Source: Nostoc sp. 'Peltigera membranacea cyanobiont' N6
Lineage (GTDB): Bacteria; Cyanobacteriota; Cyanobacteriia; Cyanobacteriales; Nostocaceae
Direction: 5' to 3'
Assembly (NCBI RefSeq): GCF_002949735.1
Contig: NZ_CP026682.1
Location: forward strand, 1 to 64,000
Length of the DNA stretch: 64,000 nt
Below, piece by piece: positions 50,937-58,477 of the stretch. A program made the position numbers and the translations under genes. The notes beneath the pieces are model-generated. The model was not told where the DNA came from. It saw only the letters and a program-made list of their open reading frames with translations, and made no database searches. The stretch's first letter is position 1. Each line of letters starts with the position of its first letter.

Positions 50937-52076
50937 ATGACTGCAACTATTACCAGACCCAAGCTCAAAAAGGCTGCTGCTAAGGCACAATCACCGTATA
51001 AGCGGCTTCATGTGATTATTCCCATACAAGATATGTTGTGGGCTTCGCAGCAAAAGCCATCTGTGAATCAGTTATGGCAGGAGTGTTGGACGGCTGACCC
51101 ATACGGTTCTCGGTGGATGCCTCTAACTTCTGCTTTGGGGTACAGTACTTTTATCTCTGCGAAGAAAATTCTAACTGAAAGTGGGTTATTTATTTTCAAG
51201 CCTGACAAGTCGATTCAGGATGGCCGAGAAACAGCTAGCTGGATGGTGAAAAATTTGCATGGCAGTCGGATGAAGGAGTTCTGGGAGAAAGCTAATTCTG
51301 AAAAACGAGAATCAAATGCTGAGGTTTCAGAGATAGATGCTGGCTGTGAAGAAATGGGTGCTTTGTACAAAGCGTCTATCTTAGGTCGAAGTCAGTCAGA
51401 GAAGGGGTTCCAGCAAACCTCACGAACTGCTCAGGAACACCTCACAAACTCTACAAAAGAGTTTGTGAGGTGTAACTCTGACACGCAACCCGTTATTTCG
51501 CACTGTGAGGAGACGGCTCATGCGCCCTTGGGGGGCGCTTCGCCTCAGACTGTTGAAAGCGTGTCAGAGTTGGAGGAAGACTTGCCTGTGGCGAATGACT
51601 GTACGACGCTAACGCTTGTGGATGCTGTATTAAGTCAACTTGCTCCGTTGTTGGCTGAAAAGCAGGATTATGGCGTTGAGGCGGCAGTCTCTCATGAAGG
51701 TGCTTGTTCCGCCGCGCCCGTTGCACAAAATGAATTTTCTTCAAGTTTAGCGATCGCACATCAAAAAACAGAACCGAGTCGTCCCTCTGCTTCTTTGTTG
51801 GCTGAAAAGCAGGATTATGGCGTTGAGGCGGCAGTCTCTCATGAGGGTACTTATTCCGCCGCGCCCGTGTCATTAAGTCAAAGTGAGATATTTGAATGGT
51901 TGGATAGAGCAAATGTTGGAGAATGTCCCCCGTTGTGGGTAATTCAATATTTGCTAGACAGCAAGTATTACGCCAGCATGAGGGCAACAATCAGCAAGTT
52001 TGAGAAGCAGTGGAATATATCTGTAGTCAATTATCAGGTGCAAAAATCTAGTGATACCATTTCACGAAAAATCTGA
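50937..52076 (+). CDS. Winged-helix-like plasmid protein with inserted repeats
   Basis: 379 residues. The N-terminal domain (~20-115: KRLHVIIPIQDMLWASQQKP, SRWMPLTSALGYSTFISAKK, ILTESGLFIFKPDK) looks like a winged helix, as in plasmid replication or regulatory proteins. Residues ~160-310 are low-complexity and built from inserted repeats: a 16-bp perfect hairpin (51437-51473) and two copies of AEKQDYGVEAAVSHEG 49 residues apart. The C-terminal domain (LSQSEIFEWLDRANVGECPP) is again ordered. The insertions keep the frame. Confidence 0.55.
   Translation: MTATITRPKLKKAAAKAQSPYKRLHVIIPIQDMLWASQQKPSVNQLWQECWTADPYGSRWMPLTSALGYSTFISAKKILTESGLFIFKPDKSIQDGRETASWMVKNLHGSRMKEFWEKANSEKRESNAEVSEIDAGCEEMGALYKASILGRSQSEKGFQQTSRTAQEHLTNSTKEFVRCNSDTQPVISHCEETAHAPLGGASPQTVESVSELEEDLPVANDCTTLTLVDAVLSQLAPLLAEKQDYGVEAAVSHEGACSAAPVAQNEFSSSLAIAHQKTEPSRPSASLLAEKQDYGVEAAVSHEGTYSAAPVSLSQSEIFEWLDRANVGECPPLWVIQYLLDSKYYASMRATISKFEKQWNISVVNYQVQKSSDTISRKI
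51437..51473. repeat. Perfect 16-bp hairpin inside a coding region
   Basis: ACACCTCACAAACTCT (51437-51452), loop ACAAA, AGAGTTTGTGAGGTGT (51458-51473). The stem is perfect and lies within the reading frame of the 50937 gene. It resembles an inserted REP-like unit rather than a terminator. Confidence 0.85.
51651..51869. repeat. Two ~72-bp direct repeats inside the 50937 gene
   Basis: TTGGCTGAAAAGCAGGATTA and following bases, through TTCCGCCGCGCCCGT, occur at 51651-51722 and again at 51798-51869 (147-bp offset). A related GC-rich tail (CTTGTTCCGCCGCG...CAAAATGAAT) also appears between genes at about 53384-53418, so the unit is dispersed. Confidence 0.8.
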
Positions 52077-52118
52077 TACAGATGTAGGGCGTGAAAGCTT
52101 TGCTGCATCTAAGTTTTT

Positions 52119-52158
52119 TAATTGCGAATTACGAATTGTGAATTGTGAATTGTGAATT
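52119..52158. repeat. Short tandem repeat (AATTGTG-type heptamers)
   Basis: AATTGCGAATTACGAATTGT then GAATTGTGAATTGTGAATTG: consecutive 7-bp units of the type common in Nostoc genomes. Just before a small gene. Confidence 0.8.
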
Positions 52159-52214
52159 GGTATGAGGCGCTGTTTACCACTGTTCGCGGAGCGTCTCGTA
52201 GAGAAGACATCGCC

Positions 52215-52415
52215 ATGAGATCCAAAGTTAGACTATTGCGAATGGAGAAACTGAAAATGGCTTCTCTGGTTGGGGAAAATCCTGGTGTTGACTTCCTCCA
52301 ACAATGCTGTGATGATGATCCGGCTTTGCAAATTGTGATCAAGAAGTTGCTGGTGAAGTTTCCACAGTGGAGGGTTGCGATCGTAGATGGGGTGTTCGTG
52401 AAGTGGAATGAGTAG
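52215..52415 (+). CDS. Small unknown protein with a decayed copy at 57494
   Basis: 66 residues from the ATG at 52215 (MRSKVRLLRMEKLKMASLVG, then NPGVDFLQQCCDDDPALQIV); a longer reading from a GTG/ATG-type start near 52152 would run through repeat DNA. The 3-prime half is repeated, with an internal stop, at 57494-57606. Function unknown. Confidence 0.45.
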   Translation: MRSKVRLLRMEKLKMASLVGENPGVDFLQQCCDDDPALQIVIKKLLVKFPQWRVAIVDGVFVKWNE

Positions 52416-52432
52416 CGATCGCTTTATTACGC

Positions 52433-53272
52433 TTACTCCTTTGAGGTGAATAAGTATTCGTGCCAATCGCTTAGGGGGCGATAGCCAATCACTTGATAAA
52501 TATGATTAGCTGTGGGATTGGCTAAATCTGCTATGAGCAAACAATAACGGCATCCCTGGTCTAGCAGTTTTTGGCTTAATGCTGTAACACAGGCAGTGGC
52601 ATATCCTTTACGACGATATTCTGGTGGTGTATAAGCTAAATTGATCCGACCAATTGTAGGTAACAATTGTTTACCAGATGCAACTGAAACTGGAGTGCTA
52701 TCAATCCAAAAATAAGTATTCTGCTGTTTCAACCGATTATCTACAAGGTGTTCGACATCTTCGCTCACTGCCTCATCTATTTCAGATAAAAATGCAGAAA
52801 GCCACTCGATCAAAAGAGAGCGATCGCCTTGGGTTGCCAGTCTGAGATATCCTTGGTCCGTTGAGATTGTTTGCACTGCTGTTAATTGGTAAATTTTCAT
52901 TACCACCGACCGTTGATAGAACTGTCCTGTCAGCGCTTGCCAAGTCTGCGAGAATATTTCTGCTTCAGTTGCCAGTCCCATGCTTCCTGGCAGTTGCTCA
53001 AGACATAAATCTTGAGCAATCAACCGCAGAGCATCAATATTCTGGGCTTTGGATAGGATCAATTTTTGGGGTGGGGTGCGGATAGCAACAGCCAGAATCT
53101 CGCCACTTGTTTGGACGATTGCTAAATAAGGCTTACCCAGGTAACGTTCTGGGTTATGCAACAAGGTATGCAAAATACTGAGCAAAACATTATTTTCTAC
53201 CTGATGCTGGAGTAAGTAAGTCTGAGTGCAGTGCCAGAATTCCTGAATGTTGTCGAATTGATGTAGTTGCAT
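52433..53272 (-). CDS. GNAT-family acetyltransferase
   Basis: 279 residues. The C-terminal GNAT core is clear: GRINLAYTPPEYRRKGYATA (acetyl-CoA-binding RRKGYA), then ALSQKLLDQGCRYCLLIADL, ANPTANHIYQVIGYRPL. The N-terminal half (~1-130) is a degenerate GNAT-like domain. Substrate unknown. Transcribed in the same direction as the P450 gene, 183 nt away. 53273-53455 holds only the dispersed GC-rich repeat tail. Confidence 0.85.
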   Translation of the reverse strand: MQLHQFDNIQEFWHCTQTYLLQHQVENNVLLSILHTLLHNPERYLGKPYLAIVQTSGEILAVAIRTPPQKLILSKAQNIDALRLIAQDLCLEQLPGSMGLATEAEIFSQTWQALTGQFYQRSVVMKIYQLTAVQTISTDQGYLRLATQGDRSLLIEWLSAFLSEIDEAVSEDVEHLVDNRLKQQNTYFWIDSTPVSVASGKQLLPTIGRINLAYTPPEYRRKGYATACVTALSQKLLDQGCRYCLLIADLANPTANHIYQVIGYRPLSDWHEYLFTSKE

Positions 53273-53455
53273 GATTTGCCTTCTTCACGAATCAAGTAAA
53301 GAATTGTGCTATCTACAGTAAAGCAAGTCTTTGGTGAGGAAGTGAAAGATTGTCTTGTACGAATGGCGCGTTTCTAAGAGTTGGCACTTGTTCCGCCGCG
53401 TCTGTCACTCAAAATGAATGATGAATATCTACTTTAGTAATACGATTTCAAACTG

Positions 53456-54796
53456 TTAGCCTTCGCGCCTCCAAAACTTGACTTTCAAACCATCCCTCGG
53501 ACGAGAAAATGGTAGTACTAAACGTTCTAGATTTTGTCCAGGAAGTATTTCCCATTCATAGTCACGAATCAATAGTACGGCAAACAGTTTCATTTCTAGT
53601 CGAGCAAACTCTTTACCTAAGCATTCTCGAATCCCACCACCAAAAGGAATATAGCTTCCGACCTTTTGCCTATGTTGGGTGGATTCAGGTGCAAAACGTT
53701 GTGGATCAAATTGTTGAGATTGAGCGTAAACATTCTCGTCTTGATGAGTTTCCTGAATTTGGTAAAATACGTCCCAGCCTTGGGGGATACGGTATCCAGC
53801 AAACTCACTTTCCTTAAGTACTTTACGCGAACCGCTACGAACGACTGGAGGCAGCATTCGTAGAACTTCCTTTAGCACAAGCTCTAGATAGGTCATTTGC
53901 TTAAGACATTCTGGTGTCAGCAGTTGTGCGTGTCCAATTTTCGCTTGTTCCAAACGTGCTGTTTGCCACACCTGTGGATGTTGAGCTAACAATAAACAAA
54001 AGGAAGTTAATGCTGAAGTTAAAGTTTCGTGTCCAGCAACAAGCATTGCTAACACATTATCTTTCACATCCTCAATACTCAGACGATTCCCTTCCTCATC
54101 TTGCGCTTGTAATAGAATTCCTAAAACATCTCGATGGGCAATAGGTTGTTTTTGACGTTGAACAATTAACTGATCAAATTGCACAAGAAGCTGCTCTCGC
54201 GCACGAACTGCACGAGCAAACTTGCTTAGAGGAAATCGAATTGGAATAGATAACAGTCCATTACTCCAAGCCTCGTAAACTTTTTCTAAGTTCTCATTTG
54301 CGGCATTATCAACACCTATAAACAACCTACAGGCAATATCAAGTGTGTATTTTTTCAGTTCAGGATACCAAGTGAAAGTTTTCATCTTCTCCCATTTATG
54401 CAGATAACGATGGGTCAACTGTTCCATCGTTTTGGCATAATCAGCTAACGCTCTTGGCTCAAAGGACTTGAACAAGTGTTTACGAAGTTTTTGGTGAGCA
54501 GTACCTGTCTTGACTCCAATTGAGTTGGCTCCTAGTAGCGTCTCAAAACTTGTAGTATTAGTCATCTCAAATCGCTGACTTTCATTAGTGAATAGAAAAC
54601 GTGTGGCATCTGCCCCAATTAAGACAATCGTTGGGCGACCAAATAGATGGGTTTTGAAGACTGCTCCATGTTGCTTTTGTCGCTGCCCAATAAAACGTGC
54701 TGGCTCTTGCAAATAACTAATGGATTCGCCAATGAGCGGCAAGCCAAAGCGACCAGGGGGTAATGGGAGTGAGCGCCCGGTTGAAAAGCTAGTCAT
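53456..54796 (-). CDS. Cytochrome P450, CYP120-like
   Basis: 446 residues. Proline hinge LPLPPGRFGLPLIGES, oxygen-binding helix AMLVAGHETLTSAL, ExxR motif KEVLRMLPPV and heme loop PFGGGIRECLGKEFARLEMK (Cys392). The N-terminal text resembles CYP120 of cyanobacteria, which hydroxylates retinoids; substrate here is inferred only. It needs ferredoxin-type partners, none encoded nearby. Divergent from a TetR gene across a palindromic operator, so probably repressed by it. Confidence 0.9.
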   Translation of the reverse strand: MTSFSTGRSLPLPPGRFGLPLIGESISYLQEPARFIGQRQKQHGAVFKTHLFGRPTIVLIGADATRFLFTNESQRFEMTNTTSFETLLGANSIGVKTGTAHQKLRKHLFKSFEPRALADYAKTMEQLTHRYLHKWEKMKTFTWYPELKKYTLDIACRLFIGVDNAANENLEKVYEAWSNGLLSIPIRFPLSKFARAVRAREQLLVQFDQLIVQRQKQPIAHRDVLGILLQAQDEEGNRLSIEDVKDNVLAMLVAGHETLTSALTSFCLLLAQHPQVWQTARLEQAKIGHAQLLTPECLKQMTYLELVLKEVLRMLPPVVRSGSRKVLKESEFAGYRIPQGWDVFYQIQETHQDENVYAQSQQFDPQRFAPESTQHRQKVGSYIPFGGGIRECLGKEFARLEMKLFAVLLIRDYEWEILPGQNLERLVLPFSRPRDGLKVKFWRREG

Positions 54797-54830
54797 GTTT
54801 TTTCTGACTTTTGAGTGAATATAAGTTATA

Positions 54831-54851
54831 TTTACGATACGGTATCGTAAA
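54831..54851. promoter_or_regulatory. TetR-type palindromic operator
   Basis: TTTACGATAC-G-GTATCGTAAA, perfect 10-bp arms, with AT-rich flanks that extend the symmetry. It lies between the divergent P450 and TetR starts and probably controls both. Confidence 0.75.
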
Positions 54852-54921
54852 ATATAAGAGAAGTCAACTCAATAACTGTTTGCAAGTTGTCTAAATACCG
54901 ATGCCTTGAGATGATAATTGC

Positions 54922-55500
54922 ATGAATAAACCCGCGAAAAATCTGCCAGGACGACCTCGTAACCTTCAATCTCATCAAGCCATTCTGCAAGCAAGCTTGG
55001 AACTACTATCAGAAGTTGGATATGAACGTACAAGTATTGATGCAATTGCAGTCCGTGCAGGAGTTAGTAAACCCACTATTTACCGACGCTACAAAGGTAA
55101 AGAAGAACTGATTGCATCGGCAATAGAAAGTTTTAGAGAAGAAGTTATTATCCCTGACACTGGTCGTCTTTGGGATGATATTGATGCTCTGATTGAGAAT
55201 GCTGCGCAAATTACGCTTAGTCCTTTGGGACGGCAGACTGTTGCCATGATTATCAGTAGTGCCTCAACTAGTCCTCAATTTGCTCAAATTTATTGGACAA
55301 AATGTCTGCAACCTCGACGGCAAGCTTTTGCTGTTGTAATTGAACGAGCAAAAGTCAGAAAAGAAGTTCACGCAGATTTAGATCCTGGTTTAGTTTTTGA
55401 TACTATGAGTGGAATTATGCTTTATGCACAAATTTTTCAACCTCAGACTGAGCCTTGGCAAGTATATGTTCGTCGTGCAATACATCTTTTAATCAAGTAG
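54922..55500 (+). CDS. TetR-family repressor
   Basis: 192 residues. N-terminal helix-turn-helix: AILQASLELLSEVGYERTSI, then DAIAVRAGVSKPTIYRRYKG and KEELIASAI. The C-terminal domain resembles the TetR_C type of AcrR-like regulators. Ligand unknown, possibly a P450 substrate. Probably represses itself and the P450. Confidence 0.9.
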   Translation: MNKPAKNLPGRPRNLQSHQAILQASLELLSEVGYERTSIDAIAVRAGVSKPTIYRRYKGKEELIASAIESFREEVIIPDTGRLWDDIDALIENAAQITLSPLGRQTVAMIISSASTSPQFAQIYWTKCLQPRRQAFAVVIERAKVRKEVHADLDPGLVFDTMSGIMLYAQIFQPQTEPWQVYVRRAIHLLIK

Positions 55501-55861
55501 CACGGTGATGCCAAGTAGAACAGAGTCAAACAATTGTAGATTTGAGATTGTAGATAAGAGAATTGACTGCACCCACAAGGGATGCAGCTTGAGGATTCGA
55601 GATTGATGATTTTAGATTTATTCCGCCCACAATATGCTGGGCTTGTACCAAAAACAACAATAAAGCAATCTGCAATTTTCAATCTCCAATCTTCTCAGTC
55701 AATCAGCTTCGTTATCAGGTACGGGCTTTTGCGGACTGTAACACAAGATTTCTGTTGAAGTTTGTGTGTTCAGCGATCGCATTTCTTGGGCAAGCTTCCA
55801 CAGCGAAGGCTTTGCAGAAGTAACGCTTTCAACTACTAGCGTATTCTAGTACTCCTTCCCA
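55501..55861. other. Non-coding stretch with short repeats
   Basis: No gene recognised. It contains heptamer-type repeats (AGATTTGAGATTGTAGAT; CAATCTGCAATTTTCAATCT) in both orientations and one HIP1-like GCGATCGC. It might be an old repeat insertion. Confidence 0.5.
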
Positions 55862-56086
55862 CTAAGAGCGCCACGCCGTCTCTACCAATATTTCCTTTCT
55901 GTTAGTGAATTGGATAAATTCTTGCCCATTGTCGTAAAACATATCAGCAACCAGCCTGATTATGTACATCATACCCCCACTGCGAAACTGCGCCAATGAA
56001 GACAAAGACAGCGAACGGCTATCGCCTTTGGGTGTGACTAACATGAACATAAAGTTAGTACAATTAAATGGGACTGAAATTCTCAC
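55862..56086 (-). CDS. Possible small gene, weak
   Basis: 74 codons: FMFMLVTPKGDSRSLSLSSL, then AQFRSGGMMYIIRLVADMFY. The composition is plausible for a small protein, but there is no known family. The start codon lies 9 nt from the divergent oxidase gene, an unlikely arrangement for two intact promoters. Confidence 0.25.
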   Translation of the reverse strand: MRISVPFNCTNFMFMLVTPKGDSRSLSLSSLAQFRSGGMMYIIRLVADMFYDNGQEFIQFTNRKEILVETAWRS

Positions 56087-56095
56087 TACAGTTTC

Positions 56096-57401
56096 ATGCG
56101 AATTAATCGTTTAACCTATGAACCTTCAATCCGTATTGGTATAATTGGTGCTGGGTGCGCTGGTTTAACGGCTGCCGAAGAATTACATGATCTTGGATAC
56201 AAAAATATCACCATCATAGATGCCAAAAATCGCGTAGGGGGGAAAACATATTCAATTAGGTACAAAGACGCAAGTCTTCAAACCCGTGGTATTTACGAGG
56301 GTGGAACTGCTTGGATATTACCAAGCCCCCTATATAAGAAATACAGAAAAAGGTATGGAATTTCTCCATCGCTTCATGTGATGCCACGGGTGCAAATATT
56401 TGACTTAGGGACTGGCAAACGTTTCTAGCCCGTTTTTAGTAGATTCCAAATATTCTTTATTAGACCGACTCTGGCAGCTAAGAAAATTTTTTCAAGAATT
56501 AGACAAGTATACTTGGGATGAGGAGCCAGGCTATATCAATCCTGCTTACCGAGCAATGAATAAATCATCTCCTCAATGGTTTAACAAACAGGGTTTGGAT
56601 TTTATTCGAGATGCTTTAATGCCAATTGCGAATGCGGGACAGTTTGGATATCTAGAACAAGAAGCTTCTACTGCTTATGTGATTAGGCTGTTAGCATTAT
56701 GGAACCGTTGCAATTTCCTGAAAAAATTGGTTCTGAATATGCCTCAATTGCAAGAAGGGAATCAAGAATTATGGAATCGTTTAGCAGGAACCCATAACTT
56801 GTGTCTAGGACAAACTATTGAGCGTGTTTTTCGCGGTCAAACAATTCTGGTCAAAACTACTTCAAATCAATGGGAATTTGAGCGTTTAATTTGGACTGCT
56901 CCTGTAGATGACTTTCTAAGTGTAGCTGATGCTTGTCCTGAAGAAGCAGAGATTTTTTCTAGGGTACGTACAATTAAAAGAGCAGTTATTACCTGTAAAG
57001 TAGAGGGCTTACCTGAAAACATTTTCTACGTAATCAGAAATACTTTAAATCAGCCTTTACCAACTAGTTATCCATTAGCTATCTACGAGGTTGATCCAGG
57101 CAGTAAAATCTACAATTTTTATCCATTCATGGATGAAACGACAAGTGTTGAAGAGTTAGAAAGCAACGTAGCCGATTGTGTCAAAAAGCTCGGAGGTACT
57201 CAAGTGACACCTATGGGGCAACCCCTAATTTGGAAGTGGTTCTCTCATTTTTCAGCCGAAGACCTCAAGGATGGTATTTATCAACGATTAGAAATGTTGC
57301 AGGGTAATCAAAACACCTACTTTGCTAATGAAATGACCGCTGGGGTGAGCGTGCCTTATGGTATGGAATATGCGGCTTATTTAGTGGAACGCTTCTTTTA
57401 G
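56096..57401 (+). pseudogene. FAD-dependent amine oxidase-like gene with a frameshift
   Basis: The first frame (56096-56428) has the FAD-binding RIGIIGAGCAGLTAAEEL then DAKNRVGGKT. It ends prematurely at KRF-stop. The second frame is open from about 56411 and continues NVSSPFLVDSKYSLLDRLWQ through a long helical and substrate domain to YFANEMTAGVSVPYGMEYAA at 57401. A single frameshift near 56410 joins them into ~435 codons. The missing base has probably inactivated the enzyme. Confidence 0.75.
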
Positions 57402-57493
57402 GAGTTGACCTACTTCCTGCAATTGAATTGAGTAAGTGGCGCTAAAGTTACGGCGAATTTTAGGCAAAATCCGGGGTTTTAGTTCTTGCAGAA

Positions 57494-57606
57494 GTGCTGA
57501 ATGACGACCCGGCACTTGTGATAGCGATCAAAAAGTTACTGGTTAAGTTTCCACAGTGAGGTATTGTGATTGTGGATAGGGTAGTGGTGAAGTGGAATGA
57601 ATAGCG
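57494..57606 (+). pseudogene. Decayed copy of the 52215 gene
   Basis: Reads NDDPALVIAIKKLLVKFPQ, then a stop, then IVIVDRVVVKWNE; the counterpart at 52309-52415 reads DDDPALQIVIKKLLVKFPQW...VKWNE. DNA identity is evident by eye. The two copies bracket the GNAT-P450-TetR-oxidase block. Confidence 0.65.
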
Positions 57607-57674
57607 ATAACGTACCAGCCATGAATCGGTGGTGATCGCCATTTTAAGTAAACGCTTTCGTCTTGTTTTTGTAG

Positions 57675-57827
57675 TTACATTAATCCCGCGTGTTTTAAAT
57701 CATCATTTTGTACAAAAATTAGAGTTTTTCCAGATTCATCTGGATATCCATCGGTAGTTTGTACAAAACCGCACTGTGTACACTCTAAAACAACTTTTTT
57801 ATCTTCTGTTAATTGTCTCGCTAGCAT
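57675..57827 (-). CDS. Short orphan gene with a CxxC pair beside an RHS remnant
   Basis: 50 codons from the ATG at 57827 to a TAA at 57675: LTEDKKVVLECTQCGFVQTT, then DGYPDESGKTLIFVQNDDLK. The Cys pair may bind zinc. Its first codons overlap, out of frame, the RHS remnant, so the true gene may begin further in or be a displaced toxin or immunity fragment. Confidence 0.4.
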   Translation of the reverse strand: MLARQLTEDKKVVLECTQCGFVQTTDGYPDESGKTLIFVQNDDLKHAGLM

Positions 57828-57902
57828 CAGTACGTTGCTTGAGTGAACCGTTATTATCGTAAGTAAACTTAGTAGATACGCTATCTACTGTTTGACTGGT
57901 GA
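57805..57902 (-). pseudogene. RHS repeat remnant (orphan tip junction)
   Basis: The minus strand reads TSQTVDSVSTKFTYDNNGSL then KQRTDASETI. The intact RHS gene has VVTNFTYDNNGSLKQRANGS at about 60425-60485. This is a displaced second copy of that region, joined to foreign sequence after about 57811. Confidence 0.65.
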
Positions 57903-57907
57903 TCTTT

Positions 57908-58396
57908 TCAACATTGATAAGAAAGTAGATTTTCTAAAGAGATAATAAAATTTTCAACCTGATTAAAACTAATTGTGGATTCTCCACCAATATAAGTAGA
58001 GTCACTAGATGGATTTATTTTACCAACATTAATCATTGAGATAATACTAAAATAGCTTTCTTCGGTATTCGACGATATAAATCCGCACAAAGCCTGTATC
58101 TGATATACAAGATTATAATCTGTAAAAGTATACGACTCGTGATTTGCATCAACTTTAAGACTCTGCATATGATTTCTAAAATAATTTATTAAACGTCTTA
58201 AATCGTCAAAACTTATTTTGATTTTTTTGGATTTAACAAATACTCTTTGCAAAAGCTCAGGTTTTACAGAAAACTCAATTTCTGCATCTAAAAAATGATT
58301 TTCAGCAACTCCTAAATAGAATTTAAGTTCATATCCATTAGTTTTTAAAATAATTAAATTATAAGTTGTTTTGCTTTCAGTAATAAACATATTCAA
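57908..58396 (-). CDS. Probable immunity protein of the RHS toxin
   Basis: 162 residues, soluble (TTYNLIILKTNGYELKFYLG, LQRVFVKSKKIKISFDDLRR, LINYFRNHMQSLK, acidic C-terminus). No family recognised. Position directly after the toxin-bearing end of the RHS gene, on the same strand, is the standard place for the cognate immunity gene. Confidence 0.6.
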   Translation of the reverse strand: MNMFITESKTTYNLIILKTNGYELKFYLGVAENHFLDAEIEFSVKPELLQRVFVKSKKIKISFDDLRRLINYFRNHMQSLKVDANHESYTFTDYNLVYQIQALCGFISSNTEESYFSIISMINVGKINPSSDSTYIGGESTISFNQVENFIISLENLLSYQC

Positions 58397-58477
58397 AATC
58401 CTAATTCAATTGGGAATGTAGATTTAAATTTTTCTCAAAGCACTTTAATAAAAGCTAAATTTCACTTTAACTTAATA

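Noticed and set aside
51437..51473. Intrinsic terminator
   Set aside because: No T-tract after the stem and the reading frame continues through it for 200 more codons.
51493..51990. 165-codon minus-strand frame with RARRNKxxHERLPPQRHNPA repeated
   Set aside because: Antisense of the direct repeats inside the 50937 gene; the plus frame has ordered domains at both ends.
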